DNA from: Usitatibacter rugosus
Lineage (GTDB): Bacteria; Pseudomonadota; Gammaproteobacteria; Burkholderiales; Usitatibacteraceae
Direction: 5' to 3'
NCBI RefSeq assembly: GCF_013003965.1
Contig: NZ_CP053069.1
Coordinates: 1,891,419-1,955,418, forward strand
Length of the DNA: 64,000 bases
Part shown: piece after piece, positions 37,508 through 46,926 of the stretch
Layout of the letters: the number at the start of each line of letters is the position of its first letter
Numbering within the stretch: the first letter of the stretch is position 1
Notes under the pieces: generated by a model
What the model saw: the letters and a program-made list of their open reading frames with translations, nothing else
Database searches by the model: none
Told to the model about the DNA's origin: nothing
Position numbers and translations under genes: made by a program

Positions 37508-39762
37508 GTGTCCCGGCGCGCGGCGTGAAGGCGCGCGTAGAGGGCTTCCAGGTCGCGCGCGAAGCGCGTGGCATCGAAGAGCGGCTCCGTGGCGCGATTC
37601 CGTTCCAGCTTCTCCCTCAGCTGGCGCAGGGCTCCCGCGTCCTGCGCGAGACGCACGGCGAGCGCCTCGTACTCAGGCAGCGTTTCCGTCACCAGCTCCG
37701 GCAATCCCACCGCGCGAAGCAGGCTCGCGGCCACGCGGCCGGGGAATGCATCGCCGAGGCAGGTGATGCCGGGCACGCCGGCCAGCAGCGTGTCGCTCGT
37801 GGTGGCGTGGCCGTTGTAGTGATACGTGTCGAGGAAGAGATCGGCGTTGCGCACGCGCGCAAGGTGCTGCGCCAGCGGCACGCGGGGCGCGAACACGAGC
37901 CGTTCCGGGTCGATGCCGCGTGACTTTGCCTCGCGTCGCAGGTTCTCCGCGGCGATCGCCTCGCTCTCCACCATCCACAGCACGCTGCCGGGCACGGCGG
38001 CGAGGATCCGCATCCACGCCGAGAAGACGTCGGGCGTGATCTTCGCCTTGTTGTTGAAGCAGCAGAACACCAAGCCACGCTCGGGCAATCCCACCGCCGT
38101 GCGCGCCGGCACCTCCGCGGCGATCTCGCGGCCCAGGTCGTTCACCTGGTAGGTCACGGGCAGGCGTGCGATCCGCTCGGTGTAGTACGGCTCGTCCGTC
38201 GGCGGCACCACGGTCTCGTCGGCAATCACGTAGTCCATGCAGCTCGTGCCCATCGTTCCGGGAAAGCCGAGGTACTGGGCCTGGATCGGCGCGGCGCGGC
38301 GCGCGAAGATCCCCAGCCGCGCGTGCGTCGTGTGTCCCATCAAATCGATCGCGATGTCGAGCTCGTGCTGGCGGGCCAGGGCGACGATGTCGGCGTCGGA
38401 TCGCGCGCGCACATCGTCGAAATGGTCGAACGCGCGCTCGAGCCGCTTCCGCGTCGCGTCTCCCGTGTCGGGCCCGAACGAGTACGCGAAGGTCTCCACC
38501 TTCGAGCGGTCGTGGCGCTCGGCGAGGGGGGCGACGAGGTAGGCCACCGGATGGTTGCGGAAGTCGGCGGAGAAATAGCCGATGCGCAGGCGCTGGTGCC
38601 CGTAGGCGGGCCGGTCCCAGGCCGCGATCGGCGTCGAGCGAAGCACGTCGCGGGCGCACAGCTCGGCGCACTTGCGACGAATGTCCGGTGGCACGGGCAC
38701 GGCGCACAGCACGAACGCCTCCGCGGCGAGCTTGCCGGCGGCGATCGCGTCGGCCACACCCGCGATGCGGCCCTCGAGCCCGGTCCAGTCGCACAGGTGC
38801 ATCTGGATGTGGAGGCGATGGCCGGGGTTGTACGGCAGCTCCGGAGCGAGTTCGATCGCGCGGTCGTAGTCGGCGAGGGCCTGGGCGTGGCGCTTCATCT
38901 CGTTCAGCGTGGCGCCGCGATTCGCGTACGCCTCGGCGTATCCCGCATCGAGCTCGATCGCGCGCCCGTAGGCGGCGAGCGCTTCGGAAGCGCGGCCCAG
39001 CTTGTCCAGCGCGATCCCGAGGTTGTTGTGGAAGCGGGCATTGCCGGGCTCGCGCTGCACGGCGCGCTCCAGCAGGTCCACCGCTTCGGCCGATTCGCCG
39101 CGCTCGTTCAGCACGACCGCGAGGCTGCTCATCGCGCGGGCGAAGCGGGGGTCGATCTTCAGCGCGGCCCGGTAGTCCTGGATCGCGAGCTCGGCATTGC
39201 CCATCCGATAGAACGCATAGCCGCGGTTGTGGAGGCCCGTCGTGTCGCGGGGGTTGGCGGCAAGGCCCCGGGCATAGTGCGCGACGGCATCGCCGGGACG
39301 TCCCATGTCGACGAGCAGGTCGCCGATCTCGCGCCGGAGCTCGGGATCGTCGGGCGTCTTGCCGGCAGCGCGCTCGAAGCTCGCCATCGCCTCGTCGTGC
39401 CGCCCGAGGTAGCGGAGCGCAATCCCGAGGTTTCGCAGCACCACGGGATTACCCGGTTCCAGCGCGAGGGTTTTCTCGTGGCAGGCGAGGGCGTTGGTAA
39501 AATCACCGCTGGCGTTGTAGGCGACGCCGAGGTTGGACCAGGCGAACGCGACGCCGGGCGCCACCTCGACGCAGCGGCGCAGGAAGCCGATGGCCGCCTG
39601 GGGCGCGCCCGCCTGCAGCTCCACCACGCCGGCCAGGTGCAGGGCTTCGGCATGCGTGGGTGCAGTGGCAAGCAGGCGGTGAAGGATGCCCCGTGCCTCT
39701 GGTAGGCTCCCCTGCTGCAGGTGCTGCATGGCGTTCTTGATCGCGTCGGACAGCGTCTCCAT
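37504..39762 (-). CDS. TPR-containing O-GlcNAc transferase-like glycosyltransferase (GT41/SPINDLY type)
   Basis: 752 residues. About nine tetratricopeptide repeats occupy residues 1-320 (for example AFAWSNLGVAYNASGDFTNA and ARFHNNLGIALDKLGRASEA). The GT41 catalytic part (about 390-745) has RIGYFSADFRNHPVAYL, FNNKAKITPDVFSAWMRIL, PGSVLWM and DTYHYNGHATTSDTLLAGVP with the nucleotide-sugar-binding TSDTL loop. Family enzymes transfer GlcNAc, fucose or other sugars to Ser/Thr or Asn of proteins. There is no signal peptide, so it is cytoplasmic. It is on the opposite strand to the TCA genes, divergent from lpdA. The ATG lies 6 bases after a TAGAAT box with no Shine-Dalgarno. Confidence 0.92.
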   Translation of the reverse strand: METLSDAIKNAMQHLQQGSLPEARGILHRLLATAPTHAEALHLAGVVELQAGAPQAAIGFLRRCVEVAPGVAFAWSNLGVAYNASGDFTNALACHEKTLALEPGNPVVLRNLGIALRYLGRHDEAMASFERAAGKTPDDPELRREIGDLLVDMGRPGDAVAHYARGLAANPRDTTGLHNRGYAFYRMGNAELAIQDYRAALKIDPRFARAMSSLAVVLNERGESAEAVDLLERAVQREPGNARFHNNLGIALDKLGRASEALAAYGRAIELDAGYAEAYANRGATLNEMKRHAQALADYDRAIELAPELPYNPGHRLHIQMHLCDWTGLEGRIAGVADAIAAGKLAAEAFVLCAVPVPPDIRRKCAELCARDVLRSTPIAAWDRPAYGHQRLRIGYFSADFRNHPVAYLVAPLAERHDRSKVETFAYSFGPDTGDATRKRLERAFDHFDDVRARSDADIVALARQHELDIAIDLMGHTTHARLGIFARRAAPIQAQYLGFPGTMGTSCMDYVIADETVVPPTDEPYYTERIARLPVTYQVNDLGREIAAEVPARTAVGLPERGLVFCCFNNKAKITPDVFSAWMRILAAVPGSVLWMVESEAIAAENLRREAKSRGIDPERLVFAPRVPLAQHLARVRNADLFLDTYHYNGHATTSDTLLAGVPGITCLGDAFPGRVAASLLRAVGLPELVTETLPEYEALAVRLAQDAGALRQLREKLERNRATEPLFDATRFARDLEALYARLHAARRDT

Positions 39763-39768
39763 CTTCGA

Positions 39769-39774
39769 ATTCTA
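39769..39774 (-). promoter_or_regulatory. Candidate -10 for a leaderless OGT transcript
   Basis: TAGAAT on the minus strand ends 6 bases before the OGT ATG, which would place the transcription start at or next to the start codon. It lies in the short divergent gap shared with lpdA. Confidence 0.5.
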
Positions 39775-39797
39775 AGGTTTAACGAACGGAATCCCCC

Positions 39798-41228
39798 ATG
39801 TCCCAAGCTTTCGACGTTGTCGTCATCGGTGCCGGCCCCGGCGGCTACATCGCCGCGATCCGCGCGGCGCAACTCGGTTTCAAGACCGCCTGCATCGAGG
39901 GCTGGAAGAACCCGAAGCAGCAGCTCAAGCTGGGCGGCACCTGCCTGAACGTCGGCTGCATCCCGTCGAAGGCCCTGCTGGCCTCGTCGGAATCCTACGA
40001 GCACGTCCAGCACGGGTTGGAGGAGCACGGCATCACCGTCGGCGGCGCGAAGCTCGACCTCGGCAAGATGCAGGCGCGCAAGGACTCCATCGTCGACAAG
40101 ATGACCAAGGGCATCGAGTTCCTCTTCAAGAAGAACAAGATCACGTGGCTGCATGGATTCGGTGCCTTCGCTTCGGGCGGCGAGGGCGGCTACACGCTCG
40201 AGGTCACGAACGACGGCAAGAAGGAAACCGTGCAGGCCAAGTACGTGATCATCGCCACGGGCTCCAAGGCGCGCCACCTGCCCAACGTGCCGGTGGACAA
40301 CGTGCAGGTGTGCGACAACGAAGGCGCGCTCGCTTTCGGCACCGTGCCCAAGAAGCTGGGCGTAATCGGCGCCGGCGTGATCGGCCTGGAGCTCGGCAGC
40401 GTATGGCGCCGCCTCGGCGCGGAAGTCACGGTGCTGGAGGCATTGCCCGCGTTCCTGGGCGCGGCCGACGAGTCCATCGCCAAGGAAGCGGCGAAAGTCT
40501 TCGCGAAGCAGGGCCTCGGCATCCAGACCGGCATCAAGGTCGACAAGGTCACGACCCGCAAGACCGGCGTCGTGGTCGACTACACCAACGACAAGGGCCT
40601 CGCGCAGAAGCTCGAGTGCGACAAGCTGATCGTCTCCATCGGCCGCATCCCCAACACCGACGGGCTGGGCGCGGTCACCGTGGGCCTCAAGGTCGATGCG
40701 CGGGGCTTCGTCGAAGTGGACGGCCATTGCCGCACGAACCTGCCGAATGTCTTCGCGATCGGCGACGTGGTGCGCGGCCCGATGCTCGCGCACAAGGCCG
40801 AGGATGAAGGCGTGCTCGTGGCCGAGATCATCGCGGGCCAGAAGCCGCACATGGACTACGACACGATTCCCTGGATCATCTACACCAGCCCCGAGATCGC
40901 CTGGGTCGGCAAGACCGAGCAGCAGTGCAAGGCCGAAGGCCTCGCGGTTCGCACCGGCCAGTTCCCGTTCTCCATCAACGGCCGCGCGCTCGGCACGGGC
41001 CAGACCGCGGGCTTCGTGAAGATCATCGCGGATGCCGCGACCGATCGCGTGGTCGGCATGCACATCCTCCACGCCCATGCGTCGGACCTCATCCAGGAAG
41101 GGGTCACGACGATGGAGTTCAAGGGCGCCGCGGAGGACATCGCGCGCATCGTGCATGGCCATCCGACGCTTTCGGAGGTGGTACGCGAGGCGGCGCTGGC
41201 GCTCGACAAGAGGTCGCTCAACAGCTGA
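39798..41228 (+). CDS. lpdA: Dihydrolipoyl dehydrogenase (E3)
   Basis: 476-residue FAD enzyme that reoxidises dihydrolipoamide of the 2-oxoglutarate (and possibly pyruvate) dehydrogenase complex with NAD+. FAD-binding [17 protein letters not shown] is near the N-terminus. The redox disulfide is in [19 protein letters not shown]-binding [17 protein letters not shown] lies near residue 195, and the catalytic His is in HGHPTLSE at the C-terminus. It is separated from sucB by the small membrane protein, peptidase and OGT genes, so it probably has its own promoter in the gap after 39762. The stop overlaps the zapE start (TGATG). Confidence 0.96.
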   Translation: MSQAFDVVVIGAGPGGYIAAIRAAQLGFKTACIEGWKNPKQQLKLGGTCLNVGCIPSKALLASSESYEHVQHGLEEHGITVGGAKLDLGKMQARKDSIVDKMTKGIEFLFKKNKITWLHGFGAFASGGEGGYTLEVTNDGKKETVQAKYVIIATGSKARHLPNVPVDNVQVCDNEGALAFGTVPKKLGVIGAGVIGLELGSVWRRLGAEVTVLEALPAFLGAADESIAKEAAKVFAKQGLGIQTGIKVDKVTTRKTGVVVDYTNDKGLAQKLECDKLIVSIGRIPNTDGLGAVTVGLKVDARGFVEVDGHCRTNLPNVFAIGDVVRGPMLAHKAEDEGVLVAEIIAGQKPHMDYDTIPWIIYTSPEIAWVGKTEQQCKAEGLAVRTGQFPFSINGRALGTGQTAGFVKIIADAATDRVVGMHILHAHASDLIQEGVTTMEFKGAAEDIARIVHGHPTLSEVVREAALALDKRSLNS

Positions 41229-42445
41229 TGCAAGCGCCCGACGACTTCGAGATCCCCGAGATCGATGAGGAAGTCGATGACGGCTCGCGTTTCTCCGGAC
41301 CCCTCGAGTGGTACTGGCACTTCAGCCAGCGCGCCGATTTCAGCGCCGACGCCGACCAGTTGAAGGTGCTGAACGAGCTGGAGCGCCTCTTCGGCGAGCT
41401 CGAGGACTACCGGCAATACCGCTCGGGGCCCCTGAACCGCCTCGTGACCACGCTGGGCGCGGGGAAGAAGCCGCCGCGCGGCATGTACATCTGGGGCGGC
41501 GTGGGGCGCGGCAAGTCGCTCATGATGGATGCGTTCTTCAAGGTCTCGCGCCACCGCCGCAAGCGGCGCGTGCACTTCCACGAGTTCATGCGCGAGATCC
41601 ACGCGCGCCTGCGCCAGCTCTCCGGCGAGGAGAATCCCATCGAGGCCGTGTCCACGGAGATCGCGAAGGAGACGCGCCTGCTCGCCTTCGACGAGTTCCA
41701 CGTGAGCGACATCGCCGACGCGATGATCCTCGGCCGGCTCCTCGAGAAGCTGATCGAGAAGGGCGTCGTGATCGTGCTCACCTCGAACTACAAGCCCGAC
41801 GACCTCTATCCGAACGGCCTGCAGCGCGAGCGCTTCCTGCCCGCCATCCGCGTGCTGAACGAGAACCTCGACGTGCTGCATCTCGGCGGGGGCACCGACC
41901 ATCGCCGCCGCCTCCTGGACGAGCTCAAGGTCTACTACTCGCCCATCGACGAGCAGGCCGATGCCAACCTCGCCCGCTTCTTCGAGGCGATGACCAAGGC
42001 CACGTACACGGAGAACGGCACGATCGAGATCGGCAACCGGCCGGTGCTGTACCGCCGGCGCGCCAAGGGCGTGATCTGGTTCGCGTTCTCCGAGCTCTTC
42101 GAGAAGCCGCGCTCGCAGGTGGACTACCTCGAGATCGCGAGCGCGTACCACACGGTCCTCATCTCGGGCGTGCCGCAGATGAAGGCCGAGAAGACCGACG
42201 TCATCCGCCGCTTCACGTGGATGGTGGACGTCTTCTACGACCAGCGCGTGAAGCTGGTGCTCTCCGCCGAGGTGCCGCCGGAGGAGCTGGTCGCGCCCGT
42301 GACGGAGCAGACCGGCCCGCAGAAGATGGTGCGCACGGAGTTCGCGCGCACCGCGAGCCGCCTGCGCGAGATGCAGTCCAAGGACTACTTCTCGCGCAAG
42401 CACGCCTCCGCCGCCAATCCGCAGGTCCTCCAGGCGAAAGCATGA
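41228..42445 (+). CDS. zapE: Cell division protein ZapE / AFG1-like ATPase
   Basis: 405-residue AFG1-type P-loop ATPase. Walker A is GGVGRGKS (about residue 90), and Walker B is LLAFDEFHVSDIADAM. In E. coli ZapE associates with the Z-ring under stress, and the mitochondrial homologue aids respiratory-complex turnover. The start at 41228 shares one base with the lpdA stop, and the earlier in-frame sequence lies inside lpdA. The acidic N-terminus ([18 protein letters not shown]) is longer than in E. coli ZapE. lpdA followed by zapE is a recurrent order in beta-proteobacteria. The stop overlaps the acuI start (ATGA). Confidence 0.9.
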   Translation: MQAPDDFEIPEIDEEVDDGSRFSGPLEWYWHFSQRADFSADADQLKVLNELERLFGELEDYRQYRSGPLNRLVTTLGAGKKPPRGMYIWGGVGRGKSLMMDAFFKVSRHRRKRRVHFHEFMREIHARLRQLSGEENPIEAVSTEIAKETRLLAFDEFHVSDIADAMILGRLLEKLIEKGVVIVLTSNYKPDDLYPNGLQRERFLPAIRVLNENLDVLHLGGGTDHRRRLLDELKVYYSPIDEQADANLARFFEAMTKATYTENGTIEIGNRPVLYRRRAKGVIWFAFSELFEKPRSQVDYLEIASAYHTVLISGVPQMKAEKTDVIRRFTWMVDVFYDQRVKLVLSAEVPPEELVAPVTEQTGPQKMVRTEFARTASRLREMQSKDYFSRKHASAANPQVLQAKA

Positions 42446-43416
42446 AAGCCATCTACCTTACGAAGGACCCGTTCTCCGCGCGCATCGCGGATATCGACGA
42501 GGCGCAGCTCCCCGAGGGCGATGTGCTCGTGAAGGTCGACTACTCGTCGATCAACTACAAGGACGGCCTCGCGATCACCAACACCTCGCCCGTGGTCCGG
42601 GTGTGGCCGATGGTCGCGGGCATCGATGGCGCCGGCACCGTCGAGACGAGCGCGCATCCGCTCTTCAAGGCGGGCGACCGCGTGATCCTCACCAGCTGGG
42701 GCGTGGGCGAGGTGCATTGGGGCTGCCTCGCGCAGAAGGCGCGCCTCAAGGGCGACTGGCTGGTGAAGCTTCCCGAAGGCATGACCGCGCGCGAGGCCAT
42801 GGCCATCGGCACGGCGGGGTTCACGGCCATGCTCTGCACGATGAAGTTGGAGCAGCTTGGCGTGACGCCCGCGTCCGGAGACATCCTCGTTACAGGAGCG
42901 TCAGGCGGCGTGGGCAGCGTGGCGATCGCGATCCTCGCGAAGCTGGGTTATCGCGTCGTCGCTTCCACCGGCCGCCTGGGCGAGACGGACTACTTGAAAT
43001 CGCTCGGTGCCGCGGAGGTGATGGACCGCAAGGCCTTGGGAGAAGCGGGCAAGCCGCTGCAGAAGGAGCGCTGGGCGGGTGTCGTGGATTCCGTCGGCAG
43101 CCATACGCTCGCCAACGCGTGCGCGCAGACGAAGGCCGAAGGCGTCGTCACAGCGTGCGGCCTCGCCCAGGGCATGGACCTTCCCTCCACCGTGGCGCCG
43201 TTCATCTTGCGGGGCGTAACGCTCGCGGGCATCAACAGCGTGACGGCGCCGCGGCCGATCCGCGAGCGTGCGTGGGCGCGCATCGCGAAGGACCTCGACC
43301 GCAAGCTCCTCGCGTCGATGACGGAAGAGACGAACCTCGAAGGCGCGCTGGCCGCGGCGCCGAAGATCCTCGCCGGCCAGGTGCGCGGCCGGCTCGTCGT
43401 GGACGTGAATCGCTAG
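42442..43416 (+). CDS. acuI: Acrylyl-CoA reductase AcuI/YhdH-type medium-chain reductase
   Basis: 324-residue zinc-free medium-chain dehydrogenase of the YhdH/AcuI group, the same length as E. coli YhdH. It has YSSINYKDGLAITN and PMVAGIDGAGTV near the N-terminus, the nucleotide motif TGASGGVGSVAIAILAKLGY, and the final ILAGQVRGRLVVDV. AcuI reduces acryloyl-CoA to propionyl-CoA with NADPH. The link to prpE (two genes on) and the methylcitrate operon in the same window supports that function. It is translationally coupled to zapE. Confidence 0.88.
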   Translation: MKAIYLTKDPFSARIADIDEAQLPEGDVLVKVDYSSINYKDGLAITNTSPVVRVWPMVAGIDGAGTVETSAHPLFKAGDRVILTSWGVGEVHWGCLAQKARLKGDWLVKLPEGMTAREAMAIGTAGFTAMLCTMKLEQLGVTPASGDILVTGASGGVGSVAIAILAKLGYRVVASTGRLGETDYLKSLGAAEVMDRKALGEAGKPLQKERWAGVVDSVGSHTLANACAQTKAEGVVTACGLAQGMDLPSTVAPFILRGVTLAGINSVTAPRPIRERAWARIAKDLDRKLLASMTEETNLEGALAAAPKILAGQVRGRLVVDVNR

Positions 43417-43418
43417 CC

Positions 43419-44372
43419 ATGCGACGCCTCCTCGCACTTCTCGTCCTCGCCGCCGCGACGCATGCGTTCGCGGAGGGGCCGAGCGGCCGCCCGATCCGCA
43501 TCCTCGTCGGCGTGCCGCCGGGCGCCACCACCGACTATCTCGCCCGCATGGTGGCCCAGGAGATCGTGCGCGACGGCTATGCCTCGGTCTTCGTCGAGAA
43601 CCGGCCCGGCGCCGGCGGCACGATCGCCGCCCGGGAGGTTGCGAACGCCGTGGCCGACGGGCACACGCTCCTCTTCACCGGCACCGCGCACAGCGTGAAC
43701 CCGGCGCTCTATGGCGCGAAGCTTCCCTTCGACGCGCTGCAGGACTTCACGCCGATCATCCTCATGGCGAGCGGTCCCTCGGTGCTCATCGCGTCGAGCG
43801 ATCTCCCGGTGCGCAATGCCCGCGAGCTGATCGAGCTCGCGCGGTCGCAGCCCGGCAAGCTCGAGTTCGCGGTCGGCGGCTTTGGCTCCTCGATCCACAT
43901 GTCCGGCGAGCTCTTCAAGATGATGGCGCACGTGGACATCCTCAACGTGCCGTACACGGGGAGCGCCCCGGCGCTGTCGGACGTCGTCGGTGGCCAGGTG
44001 AAGCTCATGTTCGCGCCGCTGCTCAATGCCCTGCCGCAGGTGAAGTCGGGTCGGGTGCGCGCGCTCGGCGTGACGAGCGCGCAGCGCGTGGCGGCGCTGC
44101 CGGACGTCGCACCCATCGCCTGCGTCCTGCCGGGCTTCGAGAGCGCCGCGTACTTCGGTCTGCTCGGTCCGGCGAAGTTGCCCGCGGATATCGTGACCCG
44201 CCTCAACGCGGCGGCGGCCCGTGCGGCGCGCCTGCCCCAGGTGCGCGCGCGGCTCGAGGCGGACGGTACGACGGTCGTGGCCGGCACGCCGGAGGAATTC
44301 CGCACGTTCCTCGTCGACGACATCCAGAAGTGGCGCCGCGTCGTGCAGCTCACCGGCGCGAAGCCCGAATGA
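43419..44372 (+). CDS. Bug-family receptor between acuI and prpE
   Basis: 317-residue periplasmic receptor with a Sec signal (MRRLLALLVLAAATHAFAEG). The mature part begins RPIRILVGVPPGATTDYLAR, differing from the usual PGGGxD motif, followed by VENRPGAGGTIAAREVAN, DGHTLLFTGTAHSVNPALYG and NVPYTGSAPALSDVVGGQVK. It starts 2 bases after the acuI stop and ends 19 bases before prpE. The location suggests a short carboxylate such as propionate or acrylate as ligand, although Bug proteins are hard to assign by sequence. Confidence 0.9.
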   Translation: MRRLLALLVLAAATHAFAEGPSGRPIRILVGVPPGATTDYLARMVAQEIVRDGYASVFVENRPGAGGTIAAREVANAVADGHTLLFTGTAHSVNPALYGAKLPFDALQDFTPIILMASGPSVLIASSDLPVRNARELIELARSQPGKLEFAVGGFGSSIHMSGELFKMMAHVDILNVPYTGSAPALSDVVGGQVKLMFAPLLNALPQVKSGRVRALGVTSAQRVAALPDVAPIACVLPGFESAAYFGLLGPAKLPADIVTRLNAAAARAARLPQVRARLEADGTTVVAGTPEEFRTFLVDDIQKWRRVVQLTGAKPE

Positions 44373-44391
44373 TTCCCGTTCGCCGGCTGCC

Positions 44392-46281
44392 ATGACGACC
44401 TATCGGGATTTCCACGCCCGGTCGCTGTCTGATCCCGAGGGCTTCTGGGCCGAGCAGGCGGCGCTCATCGAATGGCGCAAGCCCTTCGCGAAGGTGCTCG
44501 ACGCCGCGAAGCCGCCGTTTCGCACCTGGTTCGCGGGCGGCGAGACCAACCTCGCGCACAACGCGCTCGACCGTCACCTCGCCACGCGCGGCGCGCAGGA
44601 CGCGCTGGTGTGGATCTCCACGGAGACCGACGAGACGCGCCGCTTCACGTACGCCGAGCTGCATGCCGAGGTGAACCGCTTCGCCGCGGCGCTCGCGGCG
44701 CAGGGCGTGGGCCGCGGCGACCGCGTGCTGATCTACATGCCGATGGTCCCCGAGGCCGTGTTCGCGATGCTGGCCACGGTGCGGCTCGGGGCCATCCACT
44801 CTGTCGTGTTCGGCGGCTTTGCCGCGGCAAGCCTCGCGGCCCGCATCGACGACGCGCGCCCGAAGGTGATGGTGACGGGCGATGCCGGCAGTCGCATGGG
44901 CAAGCGCATCGCGCTGAAGCCGCTCGTCGATGAATCGATCCGGCTCTCCACCTCGCCGCCCGCGAAGGTCATCGTCTGCGACCGCGGGCTGGTGCCGGTC
45001 GAGATGACCCCGGGGCGCGACCTCTCGTGGGCCGCGCTTCGCGAGCAGCATCGCGATGCGAAGGTCCCGTGCACGTGGCTGGAGTCGAGCGAGACGTCGT
45101 ACATCCTCTACACCAGCGGCACCACCGGCAAGCCCAAGGGCGTGCAGCGCGACACGGGCGGCTATGCGGTTGCGCTCGCTGCGTCCATGAAGCACATCTT
45201 CTGCTCGAAGCCGGGCGAGGCGTATTTCTGCACCTCCGACATCGGGTGGGTCGTCGGCCACTCGTACATCGTCTACGGGCCGCTCATCAACGGTTCCACC
45301 ACGATCATGTACGAGGGCGTGCCGATGCGGCCGGACGCCGGCATCTGGTGGAAGATCGTGCAGGACTGGAAGGTGACCTCGATGTTCTCGTCGCCGACCG
45401 CGATCCGCGTGCTGAAGAAGCAGGATCCGAAGTTCATGCGCGACTACGACGTCTCGTCGCTCAAGTTCCTCTTCCTCGCCGGCGAGCCGCTCGACGAGCC
45501 GACCGCGCGCTGGGTCTCGGATAACCTCGGTGTGCCGATCGTCGACAACTACTGGCAGACCGAATCGGGCTGGCCGATCCTCACGGCGTGCCCCGGCGTG
45601 GAGGACACGCCGCGCAAGTTCGGATCGCCGTCGTTTCCCGCCTACGGCTACCGCGTGAAGCTGAAGCACGAGGAGACCGGCCGCGAGGTCGGCGCGAACG
45701 AGAAGGGCGTGCTCTGCATCGTGCCGCCGCTGCCGCCGGGCGGCATGACGACCATCTGGGGCGACGACGAGCGCTACGTGCAGACCTACTACACGTCGTT
45801 CGGCGACGAGATGGTCTACACCACGTTCGACTGGGCGACGCGCGACGAGGACGGCTACTACTTCGTGCTCGGCCGCACCGACGACGTCATCAACTGCGCC
45901 GGGCATCGCCTCGGCACGCGCGAGATCGAGGAGGCGGTGCAGGCGAACGCGAGCGTGGCCGAGGTTGCCGTCGTGGGCGTGATCGATGCGCTGAAGGGCC
46001 AGGTGCCCATCGCCTTCGCGGTGATGAAGGATGCGTCGAAGGTCGCCACCCCGGAGGGTGCGGCGGCCTGCGAGAAGGAGATCATGGCGACGGTGGACCG
46101 CGAGATCGGCGCCATCGCCCGGCCCTCCCGCGTGTGCTTCGTCACGGTGCTGCCGAAGACACGCTCGGGGAAGTTGCTCCGCCGCTCCATCCAGGCGATC
46201 TGCGAGGGCCGCGATCCCGGCGACCTCACGACCATCGAGGACCCCGCGGCCCTCGACCAGATCAAGGCGGCGCTGAAGTGA
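44392..46281 (+). CDS. prpE: Propionate-CoA ligase PrpE
   Basis: 629 residues, the normal PrpE length. It activates propionate to propionyl-CoA with ATP via the adenylate. The adenylation motif is YILYTSGTTGKPKGVQRDTG, the acyl pocket region includes TSDIGWVVGHSYIVYGPLI and DNYWQTESGWPI, and the C-terminal catalytic Lys is in KTRSGKLLRRSI. The DTGGYAVAL sequence after the P-loop is characteristic of PrpE rather than Acs. ATG at 44392 has no strong Shine-Dalgarno. It is downstream of acuI and a Bug receptor. The paired-hairpin repeat after it could end the unit. Confidence 0.94.
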   Translation: MTTYRDFHARSLSDPEGFWAEQAALIEWRKPFAKVLDAAKPPFRTWFAGGETNLAHNALDRHLATRGAQDALVWISTETDETRRFTYAELHAEVNRFAAALAAQGVGRGDRVLIYMPMVPEAVFAMLATVRLGAIHSVVFGGFAAASLAARIDDARPKVMVTGDAGSRMGKRIALKPLVDESIRLSTSPPAKVIVCDRGLVPVEMTPGRDLSWAALREQHRDAKVPCTWLESSETSYILYTSGTTGKPKGVQRDTGGYAVALAASMKHIFCSKPGEAYFCTSDIGWVVGHSYIVYGPLINGSTTIMYEGVPMRPDAGIWWKIVQDWKVTSMFSSPTAIRVLKKQDPKFMRDYDVSSLKFLFLAGEPLDEPTARWVSDNLGVPIVDNYWQTESGWPILTACPGVEDTPRKFGSPSFPAYGYRVKLKHEETGREVGANEKGVLCIVPPLPPGGMTTIWGDDERYVQTYYTSFGDEMVYTTFDWATRDEDGYYFVLGRTDDVINCAGHRLGTREIEEAVQANASVAEVAVVGVIDALKGQVPIAFAVMKDASKVATPEGAAACEKEIMATVDREIGAIARPSRVCFVTVLPKTRSGKLLRRSIQAICEGRDPGDLTTIEDPAALDQIKAALK

Positions 46282-46284
46282 GTC

Positions 46285-46335
46285 GTCCCCGCGTAGGCGG
46301 GGACCCAGTCGCTGGATTCCCGCCTGCGCGGGAAT
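46285..46335. repeat. Double-hairpin dispersed repeat, second copy
   Basis: GTCCCCGC (46285-46292) pairs with GCGGGGAC (46297-46304), and ATTCCCGC (46316-46323) pairs with GCGGGAAT (46328-46335). It has the same two-hairpin layout as 2189-2235. It begins 3 bases after the prpE stop and ends 9 bases before the stop of the convergent DUF3617 gene. Confidence 0.85.
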
Positions 46336-46344
46336 GACGAGGAG

Positions 46345-46818
46345 CTACTTCTTGGCGGCGGCGGGGCAGGGGCCGACGTACTTGCCGGTCATGCTCTGGT
46401 TCATGTTGATCATCTGGCCGTTCTGGTCCATCGCCATCTTCTGCTTCATCGCGAACGTGCCATCCCCGAACGTCATGTTGACGTCGGAGGTCATCTTGGG
46501 CTGCTTGGTGCACTCCATCGTGTAGCTCGCCGTGTTGCCGGACATCTTCATGTTCTTCACCGTGCAGCCGTCGGGGAGCTTCCCGTCCTTGGTGCCGAGC
46601 CCGCCGTTCTCGACGTCCTGCGGCGTGATGCAGTGCTGGAACGTGCGCTCGGGCATCTTCATGCCGGGCGGCATGCCGGGAACGCCATCCATCTGCATCT
46701 TGTATTCCCAGTTCCCTTCCTTGATCTTGCCCTTGAAGCCCGCGAACGGGTTGTCCTGGGCGGCGGCGGGCAGGGCGACGGCGCAGGCGACGGCGGCGGC
46801 AAAAAGGGTGCGGTTCAT
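46345..46818 (-). CDS. DUF3617-domain exported protein
   Basis: 157 residues with a Sec signal (MNRTLFAAAVACAVALPAAA). The rest matches the DUF3617 pattern: GNWEYKMQMDGVPGMPPGMK near the start of the mature part, four cysteines including QHCITPQDV, DGCTVKNMK and YTMECTKQP, and a final TGKYVGPCP. Such proteins are periplasmic and of unknown function. The gene is monocistronic, divergent from the folate pair, with a plausible TATGCT -10 about 38 bases upstream of the ATG. Confidence 0.85.
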   Translation of the reverse strand: MNRTLFAAAVACAVALPAAAQDNPFAGFKGKIKEGNWEYKMQMDGVPGMPPGMKMPERTFQHCITPQDVENGGLGTKDGKLPDGCTVKNMKMSGNTASYTMECTKQPKMTSDVNMTFGDGTFAMKQKMAMDQNGQMINMNQSMTGKYVGPCPAAAKK

Positions 46819-46913
46819 CGTGGGACGGGCCTTTGCGGGAAAAATGATGCGCGAAGCATAGCATCGGCCCGCCGCCACCTAACCCACGTCAAGGTTCCGG
46901 CCGTGTCACCCCG

Positions 46914-46919
46914 TAAAAT
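46914..46919 (+). promoter_or_regulatory. Candidate -10 for a leaderless pabB-fusion transcript
   Basis: TAAAAT is followed after 7 bases by the preferred ATG (46927). An earlier ATG at 46918 would overlap this box. No Shine-Dalgarno precedes either start. Confidence 0.5.
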
Positions 46920-46926
46920 GGGTCTC

